From Bacteroidaceae bacterium (GTDB lineage Bacteria; Bacteroidota; Bacteroidia; Bacteroidales; Bacteroidaceae): a stretch of 64,000 nt of DNA. Each line of letters opens with the position of its first letter. The first letter of the stretch is position 1. The stretch lies in NCBI GenBank assembly GCA_017547165.1, contig JAFYQK010000025.1, positions 248,001 to 312,000 on the forward strand. Reading direction: 5' to 3'. The position numbers were made by a program, and so were the translations under genes. The notes under the pieces were generated by a model. It was not told where the DNA came from, ran no database searches, and saw nothing but the letters and a program-made list of their open reading frames with translations. Shown in pieces: positions 9,305-20,067 of the stretch.

Positions 9305-10057
9305 TTAATTTTTTCTATATACATGAAAATTGTTTTTAGGTTTCCCTCTGAACAAATCATGTATTTTTTTTAAGATCCCTCCTATCTTGTTATTGTCTTT
9401 CCAAAAAAGCAATATGATAAAACCCACCAGCATTCCTCCTAAATGTGCAAAATGTGCAACACCATCGTTGCTGTGTGTCATAAATAGTTCTATGAGTGCA
9501 TAGCCTATTACGAAAAATTTTGCTTTTATAGGAAATGGTATGGGAAAGATGAATATTTGTTCGTTTGGAAAAATCATACCAAAGGCTAAAAGAATTCCAT
9601 AAACAGCTCCCGAAGCACCTACGGTATTCCAATAATTGATATCAACGGCCATACCATTTTGTACCACATATTGTCCGCTTATTAATTTGGTTCCGACACG
9701 TGCGACATCTACATGCTGCAGGCTTTCATAATTAACCCACTGTACCAGCTCTTGGATAAGTCCTGCGCCGATACCACATGCCAAATAATAAAATAAAAAG
9801 CGCTTACTGCCTAAAACCTGCTCTATTATGCGTCCGAACATCCAAAGTGCAAACATATTGAACAAGATATGCTCAAAATTTGCATGAATGAACATATAGG
9901 TAAGCAATTGGAAAGGTTTAAAGTGTTCGGCAAGAAAGAAATGCAGACCAAGGAGGTCTTTCAAATTTATTTCATGCAGATTTAGAACGTGTATGGCAAC
10001 AAAACAGAGAACATTGATGATTAACAGGTTCTTTGTTATTGGTGGTAATAGTTTCAT
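9305..10057 (-). CDS. Rhomboid-family intramembrane serine protease
   Basis: 250 residues with six or more hydrophobic segments. The catalytic serine is in GASGAVYGILLAFG near residue 150, matching GxSG, and the catalytic histidine is in AHFAHLGGMLVGF near 210. An early HANFEHILFNMFALWMFG segment (residues ~58-75) is the usual rhomboid H-N signature. Rhomboids cut membrane-spanning substrates; the target is unknown. First gene of a two-gene operon with the EEP protein. Confidence 0.9.
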   Translation of the reverse strand: MKLLPPITKNLLIINVLCFVAIHVLNLHEINLKDLLGLHFFLAEHFKPFQLLTYMFIHANFEHILFNMFALWMFGRIIEQVLGSKRFLFYYLACGIGAGLIQELVQWVNYESLQHVDVARVGTKLISGQYVVQNGMAVDINYWNTVGASGAVYGILLAFGMIFPNEQIFIFPIPFPIKAKFFVIGYALIELFMTHSNDGVAHFAHLGGMLVGFIILLFWKDNNKIGGILKKIHDLFRGKPKNNFHVYRKN

Positions 10058-10176
10058 TCCTAAATAACTTCTTTATTTTTACGTTGCGAAGATACTTCTT
10101 TTGTGCATAAAAAAGTATAAAAATAGTTTTTAATATTAACTTTTAGCTTAATTATGCTATTTTTTTTATTTAAAAC

Positions 10177-10207
10177 TTGTTGGAGAAATGTGGATTTTCT
10201 ATATTTG
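10177..10207 (+). promoter_or_regulatory. Promoter of the HU gene
   Basis: TTG at 10177-10179, 20 nt, then TATATTTG at 10200-10207. Both halves and the spacing match the Bacteroidetes housekeeping promoter. It lies 65 nt before the HU start. Confidence 0.8.
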
Positions 10208-10271
10208 TAGTGCAAAAAATGTATATTTCATTATAGAAATACTTTTAACCAAATAATAAATAAACTAATCT

Positions 10272-10535
10272 ATGAACAAGACAGATTTAATTAATGCTAT
10301 TGCTGAAGGTGCAGGTTTGTCAAAGGCTGACGCTGCTAAGGCTCTAAATGCTACAACTGCTGCTATTGCAAATGCAGTAAAGGCTGGTGATAAGGTGGCT
10401 CTTGTAGGTTTTGGTACATTCGCTCCTTCTGAACGTCCTGCTCGTACAGGTAAGAATCCTCGTACAGGTGAAGTTTTGCAAATTCCTGCAAAGACTGTTG
10501 TTAAGTTCAAACCAGGTGCAGATTTGTCATTGTAA
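10272..10535 (+). CDS. hup: HU family DNA-binding protein
   Basis: 87 residues, slightly shorter than the common 90-residue HU. It starts MNKTDLINAIAEGAGLSKADAA, the usual N-terminal helix pair. The beta-arm region has GFGTFAPSERPARTGKNPRTGE, with the proline near residue 60 that intercalates DNA in HU/IHF proteins, and ends in KTVVKFKPG. Histone-like nucleoid protein that bends DNA. Monocistronic: its own promoter and an intrinsic terminator enclose it. Confidence 0.95.
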   Translation: MNKTDLINAIAEGAGLSKADAAKALNATTAAIANAVKAGDKVALVGFGTFAPSERPARTGKNPRTGEVLQIPAKTVVKFKPGADLSL

Positions 10536-10574
10536 ATAATTAGAGGATAAAACTCTATTTGTTCTAAAAAATAG

Positions 10575-10608
10575 AAACTCGGTTACATAGGTGACCGAGT
10601 TTTTGTTT
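10575..10608 (+). terminator. Intrinsic terminator after HU
   Basis: Stem AAACTCGGTTAC / GTGACCGAGTTT with a 4-nt loop and one G-U pair, followed by a T-rich tract. Forty nt after the HU stop. It can also work in the opposite direction. Confidence 0.85.
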
Positions 10609-10659
10609 TGTAATGAGCTATTATGAAATACTGATGTTGGAGGTATTAAGTTTAAAACA

Positions 10660-11901
10660 TTAAAACATGCCTTGGATCCTCTTGATACCTTGGACCAGAA
10701 GGTCGACCTCGTTTAGGGTGTTGTATAGACCGAAAGATGCACGACATGTGCCTTCGACTCCGAGACGATGCATGAGCGGTTCTGCGCAGTGGTGACCGGT
10801 GCGTACGGCTATGCCGAGGCGGTCCAGAAGGGTTCCCATGTCAAGGTGGTGGATGTATGGGGAATCCTTAGTGGCACCGAGGGGTTTTACTTCGAAGGAG
10901 ATGACGGCATCGTGCTCGTTGATATGCTCGCCAAGGGGACCAAAGATGTGCATGCCTTCGATTTGTAGCATTTGTTCTATTGCATATTTGGTGAGCTGGC
11001 GTTCGTGCTCCTCTATCTTGTTCATGCCAATGGCAGTGAGGTAGTTCAGAGCTTTGGCAAGGCCGGTGGAGGCGATGTAGTCTGGAGTGCCGGCCTCAAA
11101 CTTGTAGGGGAGGTCGTTGAAGGTTGTCCTCTCGAAAGATACGGTCTTGATCATATCTCCACCACCCATGTAGGGAGGCATGAGCTCAAGCCATTTCTCT
11201 TTGCCATAGAGCACGCCTATTCCGGTGGGACCGTAGGCCTTGTGTCCGGAGAAGGCGAAAAAATCACAATTAAGTTGTTGCACATCGACGGTGAAGTGTG
11301 GGGTGCTCTGGGCTCCGTCAATAAGTACTGGTACATCGTGCTGGTGTGCTATGTCGATAATTTGCTTGACGGGATTGATAGTGCCAAGTACATTGCTGAC
11401 ATGTGTGACGGAGACCAAACGGGTGCGATCGTTGAAGAGGCCTTCGTATTGACTCATACACAGTCGGCCGTCGTCGGTCATGGGGATGATCTTGATTCTG
11501 ATGCCGTACCTGGCTTGTGCCAATTGCCATGAAACGATATTGGAATGGTGCTCCATCTGACTTATAATAACCTCATCACCTTCCTTCATGAAAGCTTGGG
11601 TGAAGCATGAAGCCACAAGATTGATACTCTCCGTGGTTCCTCGGGTGAATATTATTTCAGAAGTCTTCTCTGCCCCAATGAATTGGCGCACGGTCTCTCG
11701 ACTTGCCTCGTGAAGGTCTGTTGCGGCTTGCGAAAGAAAATGCACACCACGATGCACATTGGCATTCACATTATAATATTCGTGAGTCATAGCTTCAACA
11801 ACACAGCGTGGTTTCTGTGTCGTGGCACCATTGTCAAGATATACTAATGGGTACTTGTTGTATATGGTTTTCTCCAGTATTGGAAAGTCCTCTCTATTCA
11901 T
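10660..11901 (-). CDS. sufS: Cysteine desulfurase SufS
   Basis: PLP enzyme that removes sulfur from cysteine for Fe-S cluster assembly by the Suf machinery. 413 residues, normal for the SufS/CsdA group. The PLP lysine is in FFAFSGHKAYGPTG near residue 227. The active-site cysteine that carries the persulfide is in RTGHHCAEPLMHRLG near 373, and TRGTTESINLVA lies in the N-terminal half. Last gene of the sufBCDS order. It is separated from sufD by 129 nt that hold tandem and inverted repeats. Confidence 0.95.
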   Translation of the reverse strand: MNREDFPILEKTIYNKYPLVYLDNGATTQKPRCVVEAMTHEYYNVNANVHRGVHFLSQAATDLHEASRETVRQFIGAEKTSEIIFTRGTTESINLVASCFTQAFMKEGDEVIISQMEHHSNIVSWQLAQARYGIRIKIIPMTDDGRLCMSQYEGLFNDRTRLVSVTHVSNVLGTINPVKQIIDIAHQHDVPVLIDGAQSTPHFTVDVQQLNCDFFAFSGHKAYGPTGIGVLYGKEKWLELMPPYMGGGDMIKTVSFERTTFNDLPYKFEAGTPDYIASTGLAKALNYLTAIGMNKIEEHERQLTKYAIEQMLQIEGMHIFGPLGEHINEHDAVISFEVKPLGATKDSPYIHHLDMGTLLDRLGIAVRTGHHCAEPLMHRLGVEGTCRASFGLYNTLNEVDLLVQGIKRIQGMF

Positions 11902-11907
11902 AGTAAA

Positions 11908-12030
11908 TGGAAAAGTGAAAACGGGAAATTTGTTTTGATGGAAAAGTGAAAACGGGAAATTTGTTTTGATTTATAATAACTTTATTTATTCTATACATGC
12001 TTCTGCTGTTTCTCGTTTTCACCTTTCCAT
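11908..12030. repeat. 31-bp tandem duplication plus inverted copy between sufD and sufS
   Basis: Two adjacent 31-bp units (11908-11938 and 11939-11969) contain GGAAAAGTGAAAACGGGAAA. At about 12008-12029 the same core appears inverted (TTTCTCGTTTTCACCTTTCC), so the transcript could fold into a hairpin. A close relative of this unit recurs at 61255-61359, so it is a dispersed family. Confidence 0.8.
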
Positions 12031-13242
12031 TCAGCACAACTTACAGCCTTCGCATTTGCTTAATTCACCTCGCATGCGTTTATCAACGATGAGGTGCAAA
12101 CGGTCGCGTAAGACTTCAAGGGGTATGGTGTCAATAACCTCGGTTATGAAGGCAGATTTTAGCAACAATTGAGCCTCGTATAGTGAAATGCCGCGTTGGC
12201 GCATGTAAAAGAGGGCCTGATCGTTTAATTGTCCTACTGTACTACCATGTGAGCATTTAACATCGTCGGCATAGATTTCCAGCATGGGTTGGGTGAACAT
12301 CCTAGCTTGGCGAGTGGCACAGATATTGGCATTTGTCATCTCTGATATTGTCTTCTGAGCATCTTTATGCACATGTATGAGTCCAGCAAAGGCACCTACG
12401 GCACTATCATCAAGGACATACTTATATAGTTGTTTTGATTGGCAATTAGGCACGATGTGCTCGATACAGGTATTGTTGTCTACTCGTTGCATCTTGTCGG
12501 CAATGACACATCCGTTGAGTATGGTTTCTGAATTTTCGCCAACCATCATCACTCGACAAAAGTTACGTGTGTGACCATTAAAAATGGTTAGTACGGTGTG
12601 ACGTACAGAGCAATCCCTACCCTCGCGGATAAAAACATTGCTATAGCGTGTGCACATGAGGTTAGTTTCCTCTATCTCGTAGAGGTTGAGGTGACTGTTG
12701 TCTGCACAGAATACCTCAATAACCTGGTTGGTCAGGAATTGTTGGTGATCGACTGCATGGTCCGAGATTATAATGTCGGCCTGGGCTCCTTGTTCCATGA
12801 TTATGAGCACACGGCGATTAGTCATCGTGTCCTGATTGCCTTTGAGTACGTTGTTGATCTGAATTGGATACTTGACGTGAATGTTTCGTGGTACATGGAT
12901 GAGCAGTGTGTCTACGGCCAGCATGGTGTTGAGTGCAACGATGCTGTCGGTATTGTCGGCAATCTTGTTGTAGTAATTTTCTACATCCAAGTCAGCATCC
13001 TTAAGTTGGCGACAGAATTCTGTACGTGTATTGCCAACAGAGGAAAGTTGTATACCATAGTCAGGAGCAAAGTCCTGCTCCACATTGGTATACTTGTATT
13101 TTTCTACTTTCTGCGAAGGAAAACCATTAGCCTCTAAAACTTTTCTGGCCTCCTCTCTGTGAAGGTTCATCACACCACATGAACGTGAACGTATGGTTTC
13201 TCCTACTTGTGTGTAGAGGTCTATATATTGGTTATTATTCAT
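12031..13242 (-). CDS. sufD: Fe-S cluster assembly protein SufD
   Basis: 403 residues, beta-helix scaffold protein that pairs with SufB and SufC in the SufBC2D complex. C-terminal SufB/D signature is clear: ADDVKCSHGSTVGQLNDQALFYMRQRGIS near residues 320-350, followed by AFITEVIDTIP. The C-terminal tail GELSKCEGCKLC holds a Cys cluster. It lies 45 nt after sufC on the same transcript. Confidence 0.93.
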   Translation of the reverse strand: MNNNQYIDLYTQVGETIRSRSCGVMNLHREEARKVLEANGFPSQKVEKYKYTNVEQDFAPDYGIQLSSVGNTRTEFCRQLKDADLDVENYYNKIADNTDSIVALNTMLAVDTLLIHVPRNIHVKYPIQINNVLKGNQDTMTNRRVLIIMEQGAQADIIISDHAVDHQQFLTNQVIEVFCADNSHLNLYEIEETNLMCTRYSNVFIREGRDCSVRHTVLTIFNGHTRNFCRVMMVGENSETILNGCVIADKMQRVDNNTCIEHIVPNCQSKQLYKYVLDDSAVGAFAGLIHVHKDAQKTISEMTNANICATRQARMFTQPMLEIYADDVKCSHGSTVGQLNDQALFYMRQRGISLYEAQLLLKSAFITEVIDTIPLEVLRDRLHLIVDKRMRGELSKCEGCKLC

Positions 13243-13287
13243 TGTTAAAGCCTAATATACAAAAATGCACGAACAACCATACTTGTC

Positions 13288-14031
13288 CTATTGCTGAATG
13301 TAGTTGTTAAAACCATTCTCGTCAATCTCTAATGCGAGTTCTGGTCCTCCTGTCTTGATTATTTTTCCGTCGATAAGGATGTGGACAATGTCAGGTTTCA
13401 GGTAATCAAGCAACCTTTGGTAGTGCGTGATTACTATTGCACTAGTTTCCCCTTTGCGTAGTTTATTGAATCCTTCTGCAACAATGCGTAATGCATCGAC
13501 ATCCAAACCTGAGTCCGTTTCATCCAATATGCAGAATGTTGGTTCAAGCATTGCCATTTGAAATATCTCATTACGTTTCTTTTCACCGCCGGAGAATCCT
13601 TCGTTGACGGAGCGACTGGTAAGTTTGTTGTCAAGTTCTACAATTTTACGCTTTTCACGCATGAGTTTTAAAAAGTCACCAGCAGAAAGTTGTTCGCGTC
13701 CTTGGGCCTTATATCTGGCATTAACGGCAGCACGCAAGAAATTTGTCATAGAAACACCAGGGATTTCAACTGGGTGTTGGAAAGATAGGAAGATACCAGC
13801 ATTTGCTCTTTCTTCAGTGCTCATTTCCAGAAGATTTCTACCATTGAAAATTATCTCTCCTTCAGTTACCTCATATGCTGGGTTGCCCACAATAACATTG
13901 CTTAAAGTGGATTTGCCTGCACCATTTGTCCCCATGACTGCATGAATCTCGCCATCGTTTATGGTAAGATTGATGCCTTTTAATATTTCTTTGCCATTGA
14001 TAGTGGCATGTAAATTGCGAATTTCGAGCAT
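13288..14031 (-). CDS. sufC: Fe-S cluster assembly ATPase SufC
   Basis: 247-residue ABC-type ATPase. Walker A is GTNGAGKSTLSNV near residue 34. The signature loop is NEGFSGGEKKRNEIFQM near 144, with the SufC-specific KKRNE sequence. Walker B is FCILDETDSGLD near 166, and the switch His is in VITHYQRLL near 200. It drives shape changes of SufBC2D. 29 nt after sufB. Confidence 0.97.
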   Translation of the reverse strand: MLEIRNLHATINGKEILKGINLTINDGEIHAVMGTNGAGKSTLSNVIVGNPAYEVTEGEIIFNGRNLLEMSTEERANAGIFLSFQHPVEIPGVSMTNFLRAAVNARYKAQGREQLSAGDFLKLMREKRKIVELDNKLTSRSVNEGFSGGEKKRNEIFQMAMLEPTFCILDETDSGLDVDALRIVAEGFNKLRKGETSAIVITHYQRLLDYLKPDIVHILIDGKIIKTGGPELALEIDENGFNNYIQQ

Positions 14032-14060
14032 TGTAATCGTATTAATAAAGACGGACTGTT

Positions 14061-15497
14061 TTAGCCGATGGAACCTTCTAATGTAACTCCCAGTAATTTT
14101 TGAGCTTCAACAGCAAATTCCATTGGTAGTTTGTTAATGACATCTTTTGCATAACCATTGACAATAAGGCTTACGGCATCTTCTGCTGATATTCCTCGTT
14201 GCTGGCAGTAAAAGAGTTGGTCCTCCGAGATTTTGCTGGTGGTTGCTTCGTGTTCAATTATTGCAGTATCGTTATGGATATCCATATATGGGAATGTATG
14301 GGCACCACATCTGCTTCCAAGTAGAAGTGAATCGCAACAGGAGTAATTTCTTGCGCCTTCAGCTCCTGCGACAACTTTAACCAGTCCGCGATATGAGTTC
14401 TGGCTTTTACCAGCACTTATTCCTTTGCTTATGATAGTGCTTTTCGTATTCTTGCCAATATGAATCATTTTTGTCCCAGTATCAGCCTGCTGGTAATTAT
14501 TTGTAACAGCAACAGAATAGAATTCTGCTTGCGACCCATCACCAGTTAATATGCAAGAAGGATATTTCCAGGTTATAGCACTACCTGTTTCAACTTGAGT
14601 CCATGACAGACGACTATTTGCTCCACGCAAATGTCCGCGTTTGGTAACAAGGTTTAGTACACCACCTTTTCCATTTTTATCACCGGGATACCAGTTCTGT
14701 ACGGTAGAATATTTTACCTCTGCCCGGTCTTTGACAACAATTTCCACTATGGCAGCATGTAGTTGGTTTTCATCGCGCATAGGCGCGGTACATCCCTCTA
14801 AATAAGAAACATATGCGTCGTCGTCGCACACTATCAGTGTTCGTTCAAATTGACCTGTTCCCATTGCGTTTATGCGAAAATAGGTGCTCAATTCCATCGG
14901 ACACCGCACACCTTTAGGTATGTATACGAAACTTCCGTCGGAGAATACGGCTGAGTTAAGGGCAGCAAAATAATTGTCTCTGTAAGGTACAACAGAACCT
15001 AAATATTCCTTAACCAAATCGGGATGATTTTTTACAGCCTCTGAAATGCTGCAAAAGATGATGCCTTTTTCCTTAAGCTTCTCCTGAAATGTGGTTTTTA
15101 CTGATACGCTATCCATTACCGCATCAACGGCCACTCCAGCAAGCGCCATGCGCTCCTCAAGAGGTATTCCAAGTTTGTCGAAGGTTTTCATCAACTCGGG
15201 GTCAATTTCCTTAGGACCGTCTTTCTTTGCATTTGCCGTAGGATCGGCATAATAAGATATATTTTGATAGTCAATCTCGGGCATATCAAGATGTGCCCAA
15301 ACCGCTTGTTCTTGAGTTTGCCAATAACGGAACGCTTTAAGACGGAATTCCAGCAACCATTCCGGCTCGCCTTTTTTCTCAGAGATAAGGCGCACAACAT
15401 CTTCGTTGAGTCCCTTTTCTATTATCTCTGTATGGACGTCCGTATGGAAGCCATATTCGTAGTCTTTGTTTACAAATTCTCTCGTAATGTCTTCCAT
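14061..15497 (-). CDS. sufB: Fe-S cluster assembly protein SufB
   Basis: 478 residues, typical of SufB, the scaffold subunit where the cluster forms. Typical segments: [17 protein letters not shown] near 245, [20 protein letters not shown] near 270, and the C-terminal [13 protein letters not shown] with [22 protein letters not shown]. Its start overlaps the end of the upstream cvpA frame by 28 nt, which implies translational coupling and links suf to the nusA-infB run. Confidence 0.97.
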   Translation of the reverse strand: MEDITREFVNKDYEYGFHTDVHTEIIEKGLNEDVVRLISEKKGEPEWLLEFRLKAFRYWQTQEQAVWAHLDMPEIDYQNISYYADPTANAKKDGPKEIDPELMKTFDKLGIPLEERMALAGVAVDAVMDSVSVKTTFQEKLKEKGIIFCSISEAVKNHPDLVKEYLGSVVPYRDNYFAALNSAVFSDGSFVYIPKGVRCPMELSTYFRINAMGTGQFERTLIVCDDDAYVSYLEGCTAPMRDENQLHAAIVEIVVKDRAEVKYSTVQNWYPGDKNGKGGVLNLVTKRGHLRGANSRLSWTQVETGSAITWKYPSCILTGDGSQAEFYSVAVTNNYQQADTGTKMIHIGKNTKSTIISKGISAGKSQNSYRGLVKVVAGAEGARNYSCCDSLLLGSRCGAHTFPYMDIHNDTAIIEHEATTSKISEDQLFYCQQRGISAEDAVSLIVNGYAKDVINKLPMEFAVEAQKLLGVTLEGSIG

Positions 15498-15943
15498 TTT
15501 TTTTCTATATATGTAATTCCTGGAATAGAGTTTCGATCAACATATTTATCCAAATACTCTACCTGGTCGGTCATAATCAACACACATATTATAAGAACTG
15601 CCCATTTGGTAATACCTAAAATGCATCCTAATAATTTGTTCATTAGGCCGCCTACTATTGTCAAATTTAGCATCTTGGTTAGCAGTGAAGCTAATATTCC
15701 CAAAGCAATGGGTGTAATGATCCAAATTCCAATGAAAGTCCAAACTCCACCGCCAATCTGCTCGTAATATTTCCATGCAAAAAACAGACCAATGAAGAAA
15801 CCGGTCATACTGGCCAGTTCCTTCACGAATCCATTTTTTAATCCTATAATAGCTCCATATAGCAAAATAGCTAATGCAACTATTTCTGTTGTGTTTAGCG
15901 GAATCATCCCAACATATTTGCTGAGATTGCTGATTATGTCCAT
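15470..15943 (-). CDS. CvpA family membrane protein
   Basis: 157 residues with four hydrophobic segments (approximately 20-45, 50-70, 75-100, 110-135). The segment [31 protein letters not shown] resembles the CvpA family (colicin V production), whose biochemical role is unsettled. It starts 12 nt after infB and overlaps sufB, so it belongs to the same operon. Confidence 0.8.
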   Translation of the reverse strand: MDIISNLSKYVGMIPLNTTEIVALAILLYGAIIGLKNGFVKELASMTGFFIGLFFAWKYYEQIGGGVWTFIGIWIITPIALGILASLLTKMLNLTIVGGLMNKLLGCILGITKWAVLIICVLIMTDQVEYLDKYVDRNSIPGITYIEKKWKTLRENL

Positions 15944-15955
15944 TCTAAAGTTTTG

Positions 15956-18736
15956 TTACAACTTGGCCTTAACCTCTATTTCGGCAAAGGTCTCAAGAAT
16001 ATCGCCTTCGCGCAAGTCATTGTAGTTGACAAGAGAGATACCGCACTCAAAGTTGGTAGTAACCTCCTTGACGTCATCCTTAAAGCGCTTAAGAGCGTTG
16101 ATCTGACCTGTGTAGACTACGATTCCATCGCGGATAACGCGAGCCTTGTTGGTGCGGCTGACCTTACCATCAATAACGTATGCACCTGCCACGGTACCAA
16201 CCTTGGATATGTGGTAAACTTGGCGTACCTCGACCTGAGCGGTAATCTCTTCCTTGATCTCGGGAGAGAGCATACCTTCCATGGCGTCCTTAACCTCTTC
16301 GATTGCATCATAGATGACGCTGTACTGGCGGATATCAACACCCTCCTGCTCGGCCAACTTGCGTGCTTGTGCACTGGGACGAACCTGAAAGGCAATGATA
16401 ATAGCATCTGATGCGGCAGCCAGGGTAACGTCGCTCTCGCTGATCTGACCAACGGCCTTGTAGATGACATTTACCTTGATCTTCTCTGTAGAGAGGCGTT
16501 CGAACGAGTCCTTCAATGCCTCGATAGAACCATCCACGTCGCCTTTGACCAGCAGGTTCAATTCCTGGAAATCACCAAGTGCGATACGACGGCCGATCTC
16601 GGTGAGGTCGACACGTTTCATTGTTCGCAGACCCTGTTCACGTGCCAACTGCTCGCGCTTATTGGCAATCTCACGTGCCTCCTGATCGTTCTCCATGATA
16701 TGGAAGGTGTCGCCTGCTGTGGGAGCACCATTCAAACCAAGGATGGTTGCGGCCTGTGAGGGACCGATCTCGTTAACACGGTGACCGCGCTCATCGAACA
16801 TTGCCTTCACACGGCCATAGTTGGTACCTGCCAACATTACGTCACCAACGCGCAGAGTACCATTGCTAACCAATACGGTGGCAACATAACCACGACCCTT
16901 GTCCAGAGAAGACTCGATGATAGAACCAGTAGCCTTGCGGTTGGGGTTGGCCTTCAGGTCAAGCATTTCTGCCTCCAGAAGCACCTTCTCCAAGAGTTCC
17001 TCAACACCAATACCAGCCTTAGCACTGATGTCTTGGCTCTGGTACTTGCCTCCCCAGTCCTCTACGAGGAAGTTCATGGCAGCCAAACCTTCCTTGATCT
17101 TATCGGGGTTGGCGGTTGGCTTATCTATCTTGTTGATTGCGAATACGATGGGAACATTGGCCGCAGTTGCGTGTGCAATGGCCTCCTTTGTCTGGGGCAT
17201 TATGTTGTCGTCGGCGGCAATGATGATGATGGCGATGTCAGTAACCTGTGCACCACGGGCACGCATGGCGGTGAACGCTTCGTGACCAGGAGTGTCCAGG
17301 AAGGTTACATGACGGCCATCCTTTAGCTGCACGTTGTATGCACCGATATGCTGTGTGATACCACCAGCCTCACCAGCAATAACGTTGGCCTGGCGGATGT
17401 AGTCAAGTAACGAAGTCTTACCATGGTCAACATGACCCATAACTGTAACGATTGGGGCACGTGGTACCAAATCTGACTCATCGTCCTCTTCCTCGATTAC
17501 AGCCTCGCTAACCTCGGCACTAACGTATTCGGTTTTGAAACCATACTCTTCTGCAACAATGTTGATGGTTTCTGCATCCAGACGCTGGTTGATGCTGACC
17601 ATGATACCGATGCTCATGCAAGTACCGATAATGCTTGTTACAGGTACGTTCATCATGGTTGCTAACTCATTGGCAGTAACGAACTCGGTAAGTTTCAGTA
17701 CCTTGCCTTCTGCCATTTCGTTCATCATCTCCTCTTCCATCTGTTCTCGGAAGGCCTCACGCTTTTCACGACGATACTTTGCACCCTTACCCATCTTGTT
17801 GCCCTTTGAGGTAAGACGGGCCAATGTCTCGCGAACCTGCTTAGCAACTTCCTCTTCGCTAACCTCTACTGGTTGAACTTGCTGTTTAGGCTGATTCTTT
17901 TGTTTATTCTTATTTTTCTTGCCTTGGGAATTCTGCTGCTGAGCATTGGCATTGTTCTTGCCCTGCTGGTTGTTTTGTCCGGCATTGTTCTTGTTGCCAT
18001 TCTGCTTCTGTTGGGAAACCACAGCGTTGACATCAACTTTCTCCTTGGCACCTCTGACTCTTTGTTTTTTACGGTCGGCCTGCACTTGTTGCTGTTTCTC
18101 CTCACGCTCGCGCTTGCGTTCGTCTTTTGATTTCTTCTTAGGACGAGTACTCTGGTTCAATGCAGACAAGTCAATATGTCCTTGCACCTTCAATCCGCTT
18201 GTTGGTTGCTGGGGAGCATTTAGTCGGAACACACCATTTTCCAAGGTGCCGGTTACCTTTCCGTCTGTGATAATCTGTGCACCATTATCATCTGTGGTGG
18301 AAATTTCTTGTTTTGCTGGTTCTTTTGTTGCAACAAGTTCCTCCTGTGCAGGAGTTTTCTTTTTATGTGCATCAAGATCAATGTGTCCCACAACCTTAAT
18401 GTTCTGTTGCATTTTCTTGGCTTCCTCTTCAGCTTTGCGTTTTGCTTCTGCCTCTGCTTTTGCCTCAGCCTCTGCTTTTGCTTTTGCTTTTGCCTCAGCC
18501 TTTTCCTTCTCCTTGCGTTCCTTCTCTTCCTTTTGGTGCTGAAGCATTTGGTTTGCAGCATCCTTCAGAACACTATCTGGTTTAAACTCTTTTAGCAGGA
18601 GCTCGTATTGCTCGTCAGAAATTTTGGTGTTGAGATTAGCCTCCACATCATTGTCTCCCTTAGATCTAAGGAAGTCAACAGCGGTTTGCAGACCAACATT
18701 GCACTCTTTTATAGCTTTACTTAATCTTATACTCAT
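15956..18736 (-). CDS. infB: Translation initiation factor IF-2
   Basis: GTPase that places initiator tRNA on the 30S subunit. 926 residues. N-terminal IF2_N module ([20 protein letters not shown]), then a long charged, low-complexity linker (Lys/Ala/Glu-rich near 70-110, Gln/Asn/Lys-rich near 210-300). The GTPase core follows: G1 [13 protein letters not shown] near 436, G3 DTPGHEAF and G4 NKIDKP. Domains II-IV follow, including the GTGxIIESxLDKGRG-like segment and the C-terminal [13 protein letters not shown]. It sits 47 nt after nusA, a widely conserved order. Confidence 0.97.
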   Translation of the reverse strand: MSIRLSKAIKECNVGLQTAVDFLRSKGDNDVEANLNTKISDEQYELLLKEFKPDSVLKDAANQMLQHQKEEKERKEKEKAEAKAKAKAEAEAKAEAEAKRKAEEEAKKMQQNIKVVGHIDLDAHKKKTPAQEELVATKEPAKQEISTTDDNGAQIITDGKVTGTLENGVFRLNAPQQPTSGLKVQGHIDLSALNQSTRPKKKSKDERKREREEKQQQVQADRKKQRVRGAKEKVDVNAVVSQQKQNGNKNNAGQNNQQGKNNANAQQQNSQGKKNKNKQKNQPKQQVQPVEVSEEEVAKQVRETLARLTSKGNKMGKGAKYRREKREAFREQMEEEMMNEMAEGKVLKLTEFVTANELATMMNVPVTSIIGTCMSIGIMVSINQRLDAETINIVAEEYGFKTEYVSAEVSEAVIEEEDDESDLVPRAPIVTVMGHVDHGKTSLLDYIRQANVIAGEAGGITQHIGAYNVQLKDGRHVTFLDTPGHEAFTAMRARGAQVTDIAIIIIAADDNIMPQTKEAIAHATAANVPIVFAINKIDKPTANPDKIKEGLAAMNFLVEDWGGKYQSQDISAKAGIGVEELLEKVLLEAEMLDLKANPNRKATGSIIESSLDKGRGYVATVLVSNGTLRVGDVMLAGTNYGRVKAMFDERGHRVNEIGPSQAATILGLNGAPTAGDTFHIMENDQEAREIANKREQLAREQGLRTMKRVDLTEIGRRIALGDFQELNLLVKGDVDGSIEALKDSFERLSTEKIKVNVIYKAVGQISESDVTLAAASDAIIIAFQVRPSAQARKLAEQEGVDIRQYSVIYDAIEEVKDAMEGMLSPEIKEEITAQVEVRQVYHISKVGTVAGAYVIDGKVSRTNKARVIRDGIVVYTGQINALKRFKDDVKEVTTNFECGISLVNYNDLREGDILETFAEIEVKAKL

Positions 18737-18783
18737 TATTATTTCCCCTCCCAGGGTATTATCTTATTTGTGTCAATGTATTC

Positions 18784-20055
18784 TTATTTCTCAAACTCAG
18801 CGCTAAGCACGCGGATGATTTCATCAATGGTTTCGTCTTCCAAATCAGTCTTATTGATCAAATCTTCACGAGAGGTTCCTAATACCTGGCGTGCAGTTGT
18901 TAGTCCCTGACTCTTAAGTACATCAATAATCCATTGGTCGATATCATCATTGAACTGGTCCAGGCTGATATCATCATCGTCCATTGCCTCATCGATTTCA
19001 CGATAAACATCAATGGTATATCCAGTGAGCATGCTGGCCAACTTGATGTTGGCTCCGCCTTTACCTATGGCAAGAGAAATCTGATCGCTATCCAAAAGCA
19101 CCTCTGCTCTCTTCTCTTCCTCGTTCATGTTGATGGAATTTACTCTTGCTGGACTCAGTGCACGTGTAATCATCAATTGTGTGTTTGAAGTCCAGGGCAA
19201 AACGTCTATGTTTTCGCCATGTAGTTCACGAACGATACCATGTACGCGATTACCTTTTACACCCACACACGCTCCTACGGGATCGATACGCTCATCGAAG
19301 CTTTCTACTGCAACTTTGGCGCGTTCACCAGGGATGCGTGCAACTTTACGGATGGCAATAAGACCATCATGAATTTCAGGAACTTCAGCCTCTAACAATC
19401 TTTGCAGGAACATTGGGTCTGTTCTGGAGATGATAATCTTAGGGTTACCATTGAGGTTGTTAACTTTGCTGATTACGGCGCGCAAAGTCTCTCCCTTACG
19501 GAAAAAATCGCCAGGAACTTGTTCTGTCTTAGGGAGAATCATTTCGTTGTTCTCGTCGTCGGTAACAAGAGTCTCTCTCTTCCAACTTTGATATACCTCG
19601 CCATTCACAACTTCGCCAACACGATCCTTGAACTTGTTGTATATGGTGTCGTGTTCAAGTTCTAAAATGCGAGCAGCCAGGGTTTGACGTAGGGTAAGGA
19701 TAGCACGACGGCCAAAATCTTGGAATTCAACACGTTGTGATACCTCTTCGCCTTCTTCGTAATCTTCATCAATCTTTCGTGCGTCTGACAAGCTGATTTC
19801 CATGTTTGGATTTTTTACTTCGCCGTCTGCAACAACCACACGGTTTTGGTAAATTTCCAAGTCACCCTTGTCGGGATTCAGGATCACATCATAGTTCTCG
19901 TCAGTGCCGTTTATTTTGGCAATAACGCTACGGAAACATTCCTCCAACACTCCAACGAGAGTCGTACGGTCGATGTTTTTTGTTTCCTTGAATTCTGCCA
20001 ATGACTCAATCAACTTGGCAGGATCAAATGCACTTTGTTTTTTCTGTGTTGCCAT
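18784..20055 (-). CDS. nusA: Transcription termination/antitermination factor NusA
   Basis: 423 residues: N-terminal RNA-polymerase-binding domain (1 to ~120), S1 domain (~135-200), then KH1 and KH2, with GVKGNRVHGIVRELHGENIDV near 275 and IGKGGANIKLASMLTGYTIDV near 335. The acidic repeats of E. coli NusA are absent, giving the shorter form common in Bacteroidetes. It follows rimP by 12 nt in the conserved rimP-nusA-infB order. Confidence 0.96.
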   Translation of the reverse strand: MATQKKQSAFDPAKLIESLAEFKETKNIDRTTLVGVLEECFRSVIAKINGTDENYDVILNPDKGDLEIYQNRVVVADGEVKNPNMEISLSDARKIDEDYEEGEEVSQRVEFQDFGRRAILTLRQTLAARILELEHDTIYNKFKDRVGEVVNGEVYQSWKRETLVTDDENNEMILPKTEQVPGDFFRKGETLRAVISKVNNLNGNPKIIISRTDPMFLQRLLEAEVPEIHDGLIAIRKVARIPGERAKVAVESFDERIDPVGACVGVKGNRVHGIVRELHGENIDVLPWTSNTQLMITRALSPARVNSINMNEEEKRAEVLLDSDQISLAIGKGGANIKLASMLTGYTIDVYREIDEAMDDDDISLDQFNDDIDQWIIDVLKSQGLTTARQVLGTSREDLINKTDLEDETIDEIIRVLSAEFEK

Positions 20056-20067
20056 TTATATATTTTT

